From Dorea sp. AF36-15AT (lineage in GTDB: Bacteria; Bacillota; Clostridia; Lachnospirales; Lachnospiraceae): DNA of 64,000 bases. A program made the translations under genes and the position numbers. Below the pieces are notes generated by a model. It saw nothing but the letters and a program-made list of their open reading frames with translations. It made no database searches and was not told where the DNA came from. The stretch covers positions 1 to 64,000 of the forward strand of contig NZ_QUDV01000003.1 of assembly GCF_003477705.1 (NCBI RefSeq). The letters run 5' to 3'. Positions within the stretch are counted from its first letter, which is position 1. Each line of letters begins with the position of its first letter. Positions 16,313 through 23,875 of this stretch are shown here, piece by piece.

Positions 16313-16789
16313 ATGGATCAAAAAGAGTTTAGAGAGTTCTATCGAACAATCCAGGATGTGGCAGAGCATCCGGTTGTACTTCGGATGAAGAAGTATCCGC
16401 ATCATGGCGATACCTCTTGCTATAAGCATTGTATGCGGGTAGCATATTTTAATTATATTATCTGCAAGAAATTGCATCTGGATGCAAAATCGGCGGCAAG
16501 AGCCGGGATGCTGCATGATCTGTTCTTATATGACTGGCATACGCATGCCAGAGAGACCGGTGAGCGATTGCATGGATTTACCCATGCTGAGAAGGCATAT
16601 AAGAATGCAGGAAAGATATTCCGTCTGAACCGTGTGGAGCGAGATGTGATCCGAAATCATATGTGGCCGGTGACACTCAGGAGTGTGCCAAGAACAAGAG
16701 AAGGGTGGATGATCGTACTGACGGATAAGTACAGTGGCTTGTTAGAAACGTTGGATCGGAGAAAGAAAAATAAGAAAAATTGTATATAA
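16313..16789 (+). CDS. HD domain protein
   Basis: Encodes 158 residues from the ATG at 16313, which has CAGGGGGAGTGG upstream; an ATG at 16289 precedes that ribosome site and is less likely. The HD ligands are in CYKHCMRVA and MLHDLFLYDWHTH, with a later D in LTDKYSG. The second ligand motif is unusually rich in aromatic and His residues. It belongs to the general HD phosphohydrolase group often annotated in Lachnospiraceae; substrate unknown. C-terminal Lys-rich tail. Confidence 0.75.
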   Translation: MDQKEFREFYRTIQDVAEHPVVLRMKKYPHHGDTSCYKHCMRVAYFNYIICKKLHLDAKSAARAGMLHDLFLYDWHTHARETGERLHGFTHAEKAYKNAGKIFRLNRVERDVIRNHMWPVTLRSVPRTREGWMIVLTDKYSGLLETLDRRKKNKKNCI

Positions 16790-16883
16790 AGGAGAACATG
16801 ATTCATTTTAGTTTCATCCTATGTTATACTTTGAAAGTTGTTGTATTTTAAAAGTATGAGAAAAAGAGAGGAAACACTTACAA

Positions 16884-18530
16884 ATGAATTCATTGAAACC
16901 AATGTTGCTGACTTCGCTGAAAACATATGACCGGGGTCAGTTTGTAAAAGATGTGACGGCGGGAATCATCGTTGCAATCATTGCACTTCCGTTGTCTATT
17001 GCGTTGGCACTTGCATCCGGAGTAGGACCGGAGGCCGGAATTTTCACTGCTATCGTAGCGGGATTTGTTATTTCCGTACTTGGCGGAAGCAGTGTGCAGA
17101 TTGCAGGACCGACGGCTGCATTCGCAACGATTGTTGCAGGTATTGTAGCGAAAGATGGATTAGACGGACTTGTGATATCAACCATTCTGGCAGGTGTCTT
17201 TCTGATTCTGATGGGAATCTGTCATTTTGGAAGCTTGATTAAATTTATTCCATATACAATCACGACAGGGTTTACTTCGGGAATTGCTGTTACGATTGTT
17301 ATTGGTCAGCTGAAAGATTTCTTTGGTGTTGTTTATCCGGATGGCGTAAAGCCGATTGAGACTACCGAGAAGCTGAAAGCATTTGTAGAAAATATCGCAA
17401 CAATTAATACAGATGCGGTAATTGTAGGAGTAGTGAGTCTGGTCATTCTAATCATTTCACCGATGATATTTCAGAAAATTCCGGGATCGCTTTTAGCGGT
17501 TATTGCAGGAATCTTAATGGTAAAATGTCTGCCGCTTCAGGTGGCGACAATCGGTAATCTTTATACGATCAGTAATGCACTGCCATCATTCCATCTACCG
17601 GCAGTAAACCTGCAGATTGTACAGAATGCGCTGCCAAATGCATTTACGATAGCGGTTCTTGCGGCGATTGAATCGCTTTTGTCCTGTGTAGTAGCGGATG
17701 GAATGATTAATGGAAAGCATCGTTCTGATATGGAGCTTGTGGCACAGGGAGCCGGTAATATCGCATCTGCATTATTTGGCGGAATTCCGGCTACGGGAGC
17801 AATTGCAAGAACAGCAGCGAATATCAAAAACGGTGGGCGAACACCGATTGCCGGAATGGTACATTCAATTACACTGGTCATTGTACTGGTGGTGCTGATG
17901 CCATTTGCGGGAATGATTCCGATGCCGACGATTGCAGCAATTCTTTTTATTGTTGCCTATAATATGTGTCAGTGGCGAACATTTGTCCATCTGATCAAGA
18001 CAGCTCCGAAGAGTGATATTATCGTATTGATCAGTACGTTTGTATTGACTGTGATTTTTGATCTGGTAGTTGCGATTGAGATTGGTATGGTGCTTGCCTG
18101 TCTGCTGTTTATCAAACGGATGAGCGAGGAAACGCATGCTGAAAGCTGGACATACGTAGATGATGACACGCAGGATGTGGATGAACAGCTTCGAAAACTT
18201 CCGTTACAGATCCGTGTTTATGAGATTACGGGACCATTATTCTTCGGTGCGGCTGATGCAATTGAGCATATTGTGGTAAAAGATTTTACTACTTGTTTGG
18301 TACTTCGTATGAGAAGTGTTCCGGCAATTGACAGTACGGCAATGAATGCGTTGCAGGATCTGATCTGCGTATGTGAATCGAAGGGAATTACAGTGGTGTT
18401 CTCACATGTAAATGAGCAGCCAATGAAAGTAATGCAGAAAACAGGCTTTGTAGAACTCGTGGGTGAAGAGAATTTCTGTCCGAATATATCGGCGGCACTG
18501 AAACGAGCGGAAGAGATTATAGAAAATTAG
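16884..18530 (+). CDS. SulP family anion transporter with STAS domain
   Basis: Encodes 548 residues. Residues 10-415 form the membrane domain with repeats and the conserved ALPLSIALALASGVGPEAG and GGSSVQIAGPTAAF loops. Residues 440-545 form a STAS domain (ITGPLFFGAAD, LRMRSVPAIDSTAM, with the Ser-Thr near the nucleotide-binding position). SulP proteins move sulfate, bicarbonate or C4-dicarboxylates. A TATACT lies at 16825-16830 and a terminator follows, so the gene is a single unit. Substrate cannot be read from sequence; a BicA-like bicarbonate role or a sulfate role are both open. Confidence 0.88.
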   Translation: MNSLKPMLLTSLKTYDRGQFVKDVTAGIIVAIIALPLSIALALASGVGPEAGIFTAIVAGFVISVLGGSSVQIAGPTAAFATIVAGIVAKDGLDGLVISTILAGVFLILMGICHFGSLIKFIPYTITTGFTSGIAVTIVIGQLKDFFGVVYPDGVKPIETTEKLKAFVENIATINTDAVIVGVVSLVILIISPMIFQKIPGSLLAVIAGILMVKCLPLQVATIGNLYTISNALPSFHLPAVNLQIVQNALPNAFTIAVLAAIESLLSCVVADGMINGKHRSDMELVAQGAGNIASALFGGIPATGAIARTAANIKNGGRTPIAGMVHSITLVIVLVVLMPFAGMIPMPTIAAILFIVAYNMCQWRTFVHLIKTAPKSDIIVLISTFVLTVIFDLVVAIEIGMVLACLLFIKRMSEETHAESWTYVDDDTQDVDEQLRKLPLQIRVYEITGPLFFGAADAIEHIVVKDFTTCLVLRMRSVPAIDSTAMNALQDLICVCESKGITVVFSHVNEQPMKVMQKTGFVELVGEENFCPNISAALKRAEEIIEN

Positions 18531-18545
18531 GATACATTAAAACAG

Positions 18546-18688
18546 CGAAAACCCGCTAACCATAGGGCTAACGGGTTTCGTTTTTTAAAAAGTTACTAAA
18601 GGAATGAGAGTAAAGCATAACACTGTTAAATACTGATTACAGTGTACTACTTTGTGAGGTTAGATAGTTGTCTGTCCTCAACTATCTG
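18546..18688 (-). ncRNA. Candidate small RNA, copy 1 of a three-member family
   Basis: Read on the minus strand: a -10 box TATACT (18695-18700), then a 5' hairpin AGATAGTTG/CAACTATCT, an open stretch with CCTCACA, a second hairpin ACACTGT/ACAGTGT, the open stretch CTTTACTCTCATTCCTTT, and a terminator hairpin. The terminator stem pairs as 11 of 11 on the minus strand only if two G-U pairs are used; on the plus strand the same positions are A-C mismatches, which supports minus-strand transcription. The open stretches are complementary to Shine-Dalgarno sequences. Copies 2 and 3 share all parts. Function unknown; an antisense regulator like streptococcal csRNAs is my inference. Confidence 0.6.
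18547..18586 (+). terminator. Bidirectional terminator after the SulP gene
   Basis: AAACCCG pairs with CGGGTTT around an imperfect inner stem, followed on the plus strand by TTTTTT (18581-18586). The same hairpin ends small RNA copy 1 on the minus strand. Confidence 0.75.
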
Positions 18689-18694
18689 ACATTA

Positions 18695-18760
18695 AGTATA
18701 ATGAGAAAATGTGACAGAAGTGTGTTCAGTTTGTGAAAGAAATAGAAACTTTCTATTCAA
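18695..18760 (-). promoter_or_regulatory. Promoter of small RNA copy 1
   Basis: Minus-strand TATACT at 18695-18700 and GTCACAT ending 14 bases further upstream (plus-strand ATGTGAC at 18709-18715). The spacing is the same as at the other copies, but the CTTAAG box seen 58 bases from the -10 in copies 2 and 3 has decayed to CTATTC here. Confidence 0.5.
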
Positions 18761-18779
18761 ATAGTTCAAATTTTGAAAA

Positions 18780-18926
18780 TGAAAAATCCCTCGCAGTGGC
18801 TGGCTGCGAGGGATTTTCGGTTACTATAGTTATCTAAAAGGAATGAGAGTAAAGTGCAACACTGTATGGTCTGGTACAGTGTTCAACTTCTATGAGGGTG
18901 ATAGTTAACTGTTCTTTAACTATCTG
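18780..18926 (-). ncRNA. Candidate small RNA, copy 2
   Basis: Minus strand: 5' hairpin GATAGTTAA/TTAACTATC, the open segment CCCTCATAGAAGTT, hairpin AACACTGT/ACAGTGTT, the conserved open segment CTTTACTCTCATTCCTTT, then the terminator CCCTCGCAG, loop CCAGCCA, CTGCGAGGG, ATTTTT. Compared with copies 1 and 3 the first stem changes a G-C pair to A-T on both sides, and the terminator stem changes two pairs on both sides relative to copy 3, so the pairing is conserved while the bases change. Copy 2 lies in tandem upstream of copy 1 on the same strand, each with its own promoter. Confidence 0.65.
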
Positions 18927-18932
18927 TTTTAC

Positions 18933-19011
18933 AGTATAGAGAAGAAATATGACAGGAGTATGTTATTTCTCTAAAAGAATCGGAAAATTTCTTAAGAAGT
19001 TCTTGCGAAAA
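18933..19011 (-). promoter_or_regulatory. Promoter and activator box of small RNA copy 2
   Basis: Minus-strand -10 TATACT (18933-18938), GTCATAT 14 bases away (18947-18953), and a box at 18983-19011 with AAGAACTTCTT and AAGAAATTTTC repeated at an 11-base period around CTTAAG (18991). No TTGACA lies at 17 bases from the -10, so an activator of the OmpR/PhoB type probably drives it (inference). Confidence 0.6.
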
Positions 19012-19075
19012 TAAAAAGGTGATTTAATAGATATATCGAAATATCTACCGTAGATAAAATAATAAACAATAACTA

Positions 19076-19104
19076 TTGACATAATTAATTTACAGAAATA
19101 AAAT
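19076..19104 (+). promoter_or_regulatory. Promoter of the Uma2-like gene
   Basis: TTGACA at 19076-19081 and TAAAAT at 19099-19104 with 17 bases between; AAGGAGGGAACGGT ribosome site follows. An imperfect palindrome TAGATATATCGAAATATCTA at about 19028-19047 upstream may be an operator. Confidence 0.75.
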
Positions 19105-19124
19105 AGATACAAGGAGGGAACGGT

Positions 19125-19907
19125 ATGGATATTAAGGAACTGAATGAAAAGAGATTATTAAAGAAGATGTCTTATGAAGATATTGCAGAATTTACCGGTA
19201 TAAAACAAGAGGATGTGAAGGCAATATTATTGGAACAAACGAAAGAGTATTCCTACGAGGGATTACTGGCAATGGAACAGGCTATTTTATCAGGAGATCG
19301 AATGCCGTTTGCTTATAATGCAATTGAACACAGACCTGTGATGATCCGGGAGGAGCCTTATCGATATTATGCAAGAGAATATACGGAGGAAGATTGGAAA
19401 CGTATATCGGAGCATACCAGAGCGGAACTGATTCATGGTAGATTATATATGATGGGACAGCCTAGTCGCATGCATCAGTGGATTGTTTCAGAACTTATGT
19501 ATTTGATAAAAGATTATATCAGAAAGCATAAAGGAAAATGTAAGGTATATAGTGCACCTTTTGGTGTGCGGTTATTTCAGGATGATTCTGTAATTGTGGA
19601 ACCAGATATTTCTATGATATGCAGAGAAGATATTTTGACGGATAAAGGATGTGAAGGCGCACCGGATTGGGTAATAGAGGTTGTATCTGTGAGCAATTCA
19701 AGTTATGATTATAACACGAAACTTGAACAGTATCAGAAAGCAGGAGTAAGAGAGTGCTGGATCATAGATCCATTTCGTCGCACTGTATTGATGTGGCTTC
19801 GGGATTGCTCGGAGAAAAATGGCTATTATAGTTACGATAAGAAGGTGGAGGCTTGGTGTCTAGATGGATTCCACGTGCGGATGGCTGAGATAGAAGAGAC
19901 ATTTTGA
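19125..19907 (+). CDS. Uma2-like PD-(D/E)XK protein with N-terminal HTH
   Basis: Encodes 260 residues. Residues 1-60 look like a short XRE-like helix-turn-helix (MSYEDIAEFTGIKQEDVKAIL), and residues 85-255 form a Uma2 (DUF820) fold of the PD-(D/E)XK nuclease superfamily: EPDISMI, WVIEVVSVSNSS and NTKLEQYQKAGVRECWIIDP give the D, E and K positions. Uma2 proteins are widespread and mostly of unknown role. The HTH fusion is less common and suggests DNA binding or self-control. It has its own strong promoter and is flanked on both sides by members of the small RNA family. Confidence 0.8.
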   Translation: MDIKELNEKRLLKKMSYEDIAEFTGIKQEDVKAILLEQTKEYSYEGLLAMEQAILSGDRMPFAYNAIEHRPVMIREEPYRYYAREYTEEDWKRISEHTRAELIHGRLYMMGQPSRMHQWIVSELMYLIKDYIRKHKGKCKVYSAPFGVRLFQDDSVIVEPDISMICREDILTDKGCEGAPDWVIEVVSVSNSSYDYNTKLEQYQKAGVRECWIIDPFRRTVLMWLRDCSEKNGYYSYDKKVEAWCLDGFHVRMAEIEETF

Positions 19908-19926
19908 TGACAGATTATAGAGACAT

Positions 19927-20055
19927 ATGAACCATTCGACTGTATTTTGGCAGGAGGTGGAGAAGTATTATCCGGAGTATAAGAAATGCAGGAAAGCATT
20001 ACAGATGTATCAGCTGGTAAGAGGAGAAAAGGATAATGAAAGCAATAGTATTTGA
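19927..20055 (+). CDS. Possible 42-residue protein between Uma2 and HAD genes
   Basis: An ATG at 19927 opens 42 codons ending inside the next gene. The product would be basic and helical (VFWQEVEKYYPEYKKCRKALQMYQ). No clear ribosome site (the upstream bases are TTATAGAGACAT), and it overlaps the HAD gene by 20 bases. It could be a real short partner of the Uma2-like gene or a decayed gene end. Low support. Confidence 0.3.
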   Translation: MNHSTVFWQEVEKYYPEYKKCRKALQMYQLVRGEKDNESNSI

Positions 20056-20737
20056 TGTGGATGACACAATATATGACCAACAGGTGGTATTTGACCAGGC
20101 TTGCAGGGATGTATTTGGAGAATTAAAAGGTGTGTCGCTGGTAGATTTATTTAAGGCGAACCGTTATTATAGTGATGAGAGTTTTGACGCCATGGGGCGG
20201 GGTGAAATGACAAAAGAAGAAATGTACATTTACCGCATTAAGCGTGCCATGGAGGAGTTTCATTTACCGATTACGGATGAGCAGGCGGTAAGATATCAGG
20301 AACGCTATGTATACTATGGTACCCAGATTACGGTATCGGATCAGATGCGGCAGATATTGGAATACTGTGGTGAGCGGATGAAGCTTGGCATTATTACCAA
20401 TGGACCGTCGGCGCATCAGTGGAGAAAGATAAAGACGCTGAATCTGGAACGATGGGTGAATCCAGAGTATATATTTGTATCCGGTGATGTGGGCGTCAAC
20501 AAACCAGAACGCGGAATCTTTGAACATGCAATGAAAAAGATGAGGATGCAGAATCCGGAGGATATTGTATATGTAGGGGATTCTTATGAAAAGGATATTT
20601 TGGGAGCAACCGGCGCAGGCTGGAATGCTATCTGGTTAGAGCGGAGAGGACGTGAAGTGCCAGAGGATATTCCAGAACACACGTCGATTGCCAGAAGTGA
20701 AGAAGATTTATTTCAATTAATCAGGAAAATGTCATGA
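20036..20737 (+). CDS. HAD family hydrolase
   Basis: Encodes 233 residues; the ribosome site is AAGAGGAGAAAAGG. Motif I is DVDDTIYD (residues 6-13, nucleophile Asp), motif II is IITNGPS (about 119), motif III includes the Lys of VNKPERGIF, and motif IV is VYVGDSYEKDILGA. The helical cap between motifs I and II fits the YjjG/L-2-haloacid dehalogenase group, many of which are nucleotidases or sugar-phosphate phosphatases. Its stop overlaps the MFS transporter start by four bases (ATGA), so the pair is probably functional together, e.g. dephosphorylation linked to export or uptake. Confidence 0.88.
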   Translation: MKAIVFDVDDTIYDQQVVFDQACRDVFGELKGVSLVDLFKANRYYSDESFDAMGRGEMTKEEMYIYRIKRAMEEFHLPITDEQAVRYQERYVYYGTQITVSDQMRQILEYCGERMKLGIITNGPSAHQWRKIKTLNLERWVNPEYIFVSGDVGVNKPERGIFEHAMKKMRMQNPEDIVYVGDSYEKDILGATGAGWNAIWLERRGREVPEDIPEHTSIARSEEDLFQLIRKMS

Positions 20738-21969
20738 ATATCAATATCATATCACAATACAAAGGTCTGAGAAGAGAGAATTACATATTATGTTTTGGCC
20801 GTTTGGTTACGGCGATGGGCGCGATGGTCCGGCCGATGCTGACGATGATACTGAGTCAGAAGCTTGGTATGAATGCGGTGCAGGTCGCATGGGTAACAGC
20901 GCTTATGGGTATTTTATCGATTCCGGCGAATTTGATCGGAGGTAAAATGGCAGACCGTTTCAGTAAGAAAATGAATATCGTCTATCTGGATATTGTATCG
21001 GTGGTCTGTTATATTATCTGCGGCTTGATACCGCTTAGCGGTAAATCCATTGTGCTGATGTTTATCGCATCTACCTGTCAGAATATGGAAAATCCTTCAT
21101 ATAATTCGCTGACGGCAGACATTACGCTGACGGAGGATCGAGAGAGAGGATATTCGTTGCAGTATTTGATGGGCAACCTGGGAGGCGTTATGGCTTCGGC
21201 AGTTGCAGGATTTATGTTCCGTAATTATCTGTGGCTGGCGTTTCTACTCAGTGGAATATCCATTGGGATTTCATCAGTTTTGATTTTTCTATTTGTGCAG
21301 AATATTACACCAGTAAAAGACATTAGCCAGAAGGCGGTCTATCAGGCAGATCGCCATGGAGAGAGTCTGTGGACGATCCTGCGGGAAAACAGGCTGATTC
21401 TGTTGTATATCCTGACAGCCAGCGGTTACGGCGCAATGTATCAGATGTATAATTATCTGGTGCCAATGGATCTGGTGCGGCTGCATGGAGATACCGGAGC
21501 AGTGATCTATGGAACAGTTACCAGTGTGAACTGCATTATCGTGGTTATATTTACACCGATATTTACCAAGTTATTACATAGATTTTCAGAGCCTGTTAAG
21601 ACGATGTATGGATATTTGATGATGCTGTTTGGATATGGAATTTTTCTTGTATTTGCCGGTCATATATCGTTTTATTATGTGGCAATGATCGTGATGACAT
21701 GGGGCGAGGTATCTAATATGCTGGCAGAGAGTCCGTATCTGACCAGACGTATGCCAGCCAGCCACAGAGGGCGTGTGCATGGTCTGATGGAAGTGACAAG
21801 GATTGGTGTAATGAGTGGATATCAGATGTTGATCGGAGTGATCTATAAGAATTCTACGCCGACATTTACCTGGATCATAGTGCTTATGACAGGCGCATTG
21901 TTCCTGGGATTAACAGGGATTCTGGCGGTAAAGGATAAGAGAAGATATAAGAATTTGTATCGAGTCTAA
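20734..21969 (+). CDS. MFS transporter
   Basis: Encodes 411 residues with 12 predicted membrane helices. The motif after helix 2 (NLIGGKMADRFSKKMN) is the MFS motif A variant G-x3-D-R. The two halves are separated by a charged loop near 185-210. The start overlaps the HAD phosphatase stop, so they form a two-gene operon. The substrate is unknown; drug efflux is the usual annotation for this group. The gene ends 12 bases before the terminator hairpin of small RNA copy 3, which can serve as its own terminator. Confidence 0.85.
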   Translation: MNINIISQYKGLRRENYILCFGRLVTAMGAMVRPMLTMILSQKLGMNAVQVAWVTALMGILSIPANLIGGKMADRFSKKMNIVYLDIVSVVCYIICGLIPLSGKSIVLMFIASTCQNMENPSYNSLTADITLTEDRERGYSLQYLMGNLGGVMASAVAGFMFRNYLWLAFLLSGISIGISSVLIFLFVQNITPVKDISQKAVYQADRHGESLWTILRENRLILLYILTASGYGAMYQMYNYLVPMDLVRLHGDTGAVIYGTVTSVNCIIVVIFTPIFTKLLHRFSEPVKTMYGYLMMLFGYGIFLVFAGHISFYYVAMIVMTWGEVSNMLAESPYLTRRMPASHRGRVHGLMEVTRIGVMSGYQMLIGVIYKNSTPTFTWIIVLMTGALFLGLTGILAVKDKRRYKNLYRV

Positions 21970-21977
21970 TTATATAA

Positions 21978-22122
21978 CGTAAAACCCCTTCACAGTGGCT
22001 GGCTGTGAAGGGGTTTCTTGTCGTTATAGTTATCTAAAAGGAATGAGAGTAAAGTGTGCACTGTAATCGGTCTACAGTGTTAACTTTATGAGGGAGATAG
22101 TTGTTGGTCTTTCAACTATCTG
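21978..22122 (-). ncRNA. Candidate small RNA, copy 3
   Basis: Minus strand: 5' hairpin AGATAGTTG/CAACTATCT, open segment TCCCTCATAAAGTT, hairpin CACTGT/ACAGTG with a different loop from the other copies, the conserved open segment CTTTACTCTCATTCCTTT, then the terminator CCCCTTCACAG, loop CCAGCCA, CTGTGAAGGGG, TTTTA. The CCAGCCA loop equals that of copy 2 although the stem differs by compensated changes. The layout, size (about 145 nt) and promoter match the tandem pair 3 kb away, and no reading frame is conserved. On the plus strand the hairpin can terminate the MFS gene. Confidence 0.65.
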
Positions 22123-22128
22123 TCTTAT

Positions 22129-22207
22129 AGTATATAGATGAAATATGACAGAAATATGTTCTTTATCTAAAAGAAAAAGAAAATTTCTTAAGAAGTTCTT
22201 GCGAAAA
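22129..22207 (-). promoter_or_regulatory. Promoter and activator box of small RNA copy 3
   Basis: Minus-strand TATACTATAA (-10 at 22129-22134), GTCATAT at 22143-22149 and the AAGAA direct-repeat box at 22179-22207 with CTTAAG at 22187. The distances from the -10 (14 and 58 bases) equal those of copy 2. Confidence 0.6.
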
Positions 22208-22399
22208 CATAAATAAAACCTTGTTTTATCATATTTCAATACTGTTTCGGTTCGGAAATCATCTAATTACTGAATCCGGACATACTCTGGTACAGGATCA
22301 TATTCCAGGTACAGTCATTCTGATCATTATCGGACATGTGTTTAGTCTATCCCAAAAATGTGATGAGAATGTGATTGATGTTTGACCATTTTCTGAATG
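22208..22399 (+). other. Gap before hydE with a possible gene remnant
   Basis: About 190 bases with no intact gene. One frame (about 22217-22384, ending TGA) is open for roughly 55 codons but has no ATG with a ribosome site; it reads as a hydrophobic C-terminal piece (TVILIIIGHVFSL). It could be the decayed end of a membrane protein. No clear promoter for hydE seen. Confidence 0.25.
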
Positions 22400-23458
22400 A
22401 TGTATAGAATAGATAATATGAATATTGCAGAAAAATTTATCAACACACATGAATTGACAAAGGAAGAATATGTAGAATTGATCCGGCTGGCAGAGTCAGA
22501 TGTGCAGGTCCGAGAGCAGCTAAAGGAGGAAGCAGTTCGGCTTCAAAAAAAATATTATGGCACAGATGTTTATACCCGTGGATTGATTGAATTTACCAAT
22601 TATTGCAGGAATAACTGCTATTATTGCGGAATTAGAAATGGTAACAGAAATGCACAGCGCTATCGTTTGACGAAAGAGGAGATACTTGACTGCTGTGCCA
22701 ATGGATATGAACTGGGATTTCGGACATTTGTGCTGCAGGGCGGCGAGGATCCGTATTATACAGATGAAAAACTGGCGGAGATTGTCCGGGAGATACGGGT
22801 GTTGTATCCGGAGTGTGCGATCACATTGTCTGTAGGAGAACATTCGAAAGAAACATACCGATTGTGGAAAGAAGCGGGAGCGGACAGATACCTGCTCCGA
22901 CATGAGACAGCCAGTGATGAATTATATCAGAAGTTACATCCGACGGAAATGAAATTATCGGAACGCAAACAATGTCTTTATGATCTGAAAGAACTTGGAT
23001 ATCAGGTGGGCGCCGGATTTATGGTAGGTGCACCGGGGCAACAGATTCCAGATCTGGCAGAGGATCTGGTTTTCTTAAAAGAACTGGAGCCTCATATGGT
23101 AGGAATCGGACCATTTATTCCGCATCACGACACCAGATATGCAGAAGAAAAAGCCGGAAGTGTAGAGCGGACGTTACTATTATTATCCATTATCCGGATA
23201 TTGCTTCCGGGAGTATTGCTTCCTGCGACAACGGCACTGGGAACAATGGATCCGCTGGGACGTGAAAAAGGATTGCAGGCGGGAGCAAATGTTGTAATGC
23301 CGAATCTGTCTCCGGTGAAGAACCGAAAGCAGTATGAACTGTATGACAATAAGATCTGTACGGGTGAAGAGGCTGCGGAATGCAGAGGATGTCTGTCCAG
23401 AAGAGTAGCAAGTGTCGGTTATCAGCTGGTCAGCGACCGCGGAGATTCACGGATGTAA
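22400..23458 (+). CDS. hydE: [FeFe]-hydrogenase H-cluster radical SAM maturase HydE
   Basis: Encodes 352 residues. The radical SAM cysteines are in NYCRNNCYYCGIR (CX3CX2C, near residue 70), followed by the SAM-binding QGGEDPYY. A second iron-sulfur site near the C terminus is seen as CTGEEAAECRGC, typical for HydE. HydE takes part in making the dithiomethylamine-bridged diiron site of [FeFe]-hydrogenase together with HydF and HydG. Neither partner nor a hydrogenase lies nearby, so they must be elsewhere. The start is uncertain: ATG at 22397, 22400 and 22418 all lack a strong ribosome site. Confidence 0.9.
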   Translation: MYRIDNMNIAEKFINTHELTKEEYVELIRLAESDVQVREQLKEEAVRLQKKYYGTDVYTRGLIEFTNYCRNNCYYCGIRNGNRNAQRYRLTKEEILDCCANGYELGFRTFVLQGGEDPYYTDEKLAEIVREIRVLYPECAITLSVGEHSKETYRLWKEAGADRYLLRHETASDELYQKLHPTEMKLSERKQCLYDLKELGYQVGAGFMVGAPGQQIPDLAEDLVFLKELEPHMVGIGPFIPHHDTRYAEEKAGSVERTLLLLSIIRILLPGVLLPATTALGTMDPLGREKGLQAGANVVMPNLSPVKNRKQYELYDNKICTGEEAAECRGCLSRRVASVGYQLVSDRGDSRM

Positions 23459-23523
23459 TGCGTGGAAATATTGGATAGAGTAAAGAAGAAGTATAGTTCC
23501 AATATACGGTAAGATATGTTATA

Positions 23524-23563
23524 TTAAAAATGTCGGGGGAGTGGCGGCAGGTCCACCCTCCCC
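23524..23563 (-). terminator. Terminator of the 42-codon gene
   Basis: On the minus strand GGGGAGGGTGG pairs with CCACTCCCCC (one bulge) and is followed by GACATTTTTAA. Confidence 0.55.
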
Positions 23564-23591
23564 TTGATGTCCCAAGGCTGAGCGATCAGCC

Positions 23592-23720
23592 TTATTCTGA
23601 TTGCGGATAAGTTAGTCCAAGAATCTTCATTAAATTCTGATAAGCTTCTAGTTCAGATTTACCTTCGGTATATTGTTGATTTAAAAATCTTTGCATTTCA
23701 AGTACTGTCATTTCTTCCAT
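23592..23720 (-). CDS. 42-residue protein with its own promoter and terminator
   Basis: Minus-strand ATG at 23720 follows AAAGGAGTTATT at ideal spacing and opens 42 codons to TAA. The product is acidic and helical (MTVLEMQRFLNQQYTEG, then LMKILGLTYPQSE), with no signal peptide or membrane segment. It is complete as a unit: promoter at 23775-23803, ribosome site, frame, and a terminator-like hairpin at 23524-23563. No family recognised. The gene would be missed by length-based calling. The adjacent genes (hydE and the DUF885 peptidase) give no hint of role. Confidence 0.65.
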   Translation of the reverse strand: MEEMTVLEMQRFLNQQYTEGKSELEAYQNLMKILGLTYPQSE

Positions 23721-23774
23721 AATAACTCCTTTCTTCGCCTGCCTCGAATATTAGCCTTTATGTAAGCTAATGAT

Positions 23775-23803
23775 ATTATATAATAGATTTACATATGGTG
23801 CAA
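23775..23803 (-). promoter_or_regulatory. Sigma-A promoter of the 42-codon gene
   Basis: On the minus strand TTGCAC (23798-23803), 17 bases, TATAAT (23775-23780). A near-consensus promoter 55 bases before the start codon. Confidence 0.75.
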
Positions 23804-23875
23804 CAATAAAGTATCATATATAATTAATATAGCACACATTACGAAAACTTACCATAAAAAGATAAAAAATATATT

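Noticed and set aside
18546..22207. CRISPR array
   Set aside because: The three repeats are about 145 bases, not evenly spaced and have no short repeat-spacer pattern; they fit small RNA genes.
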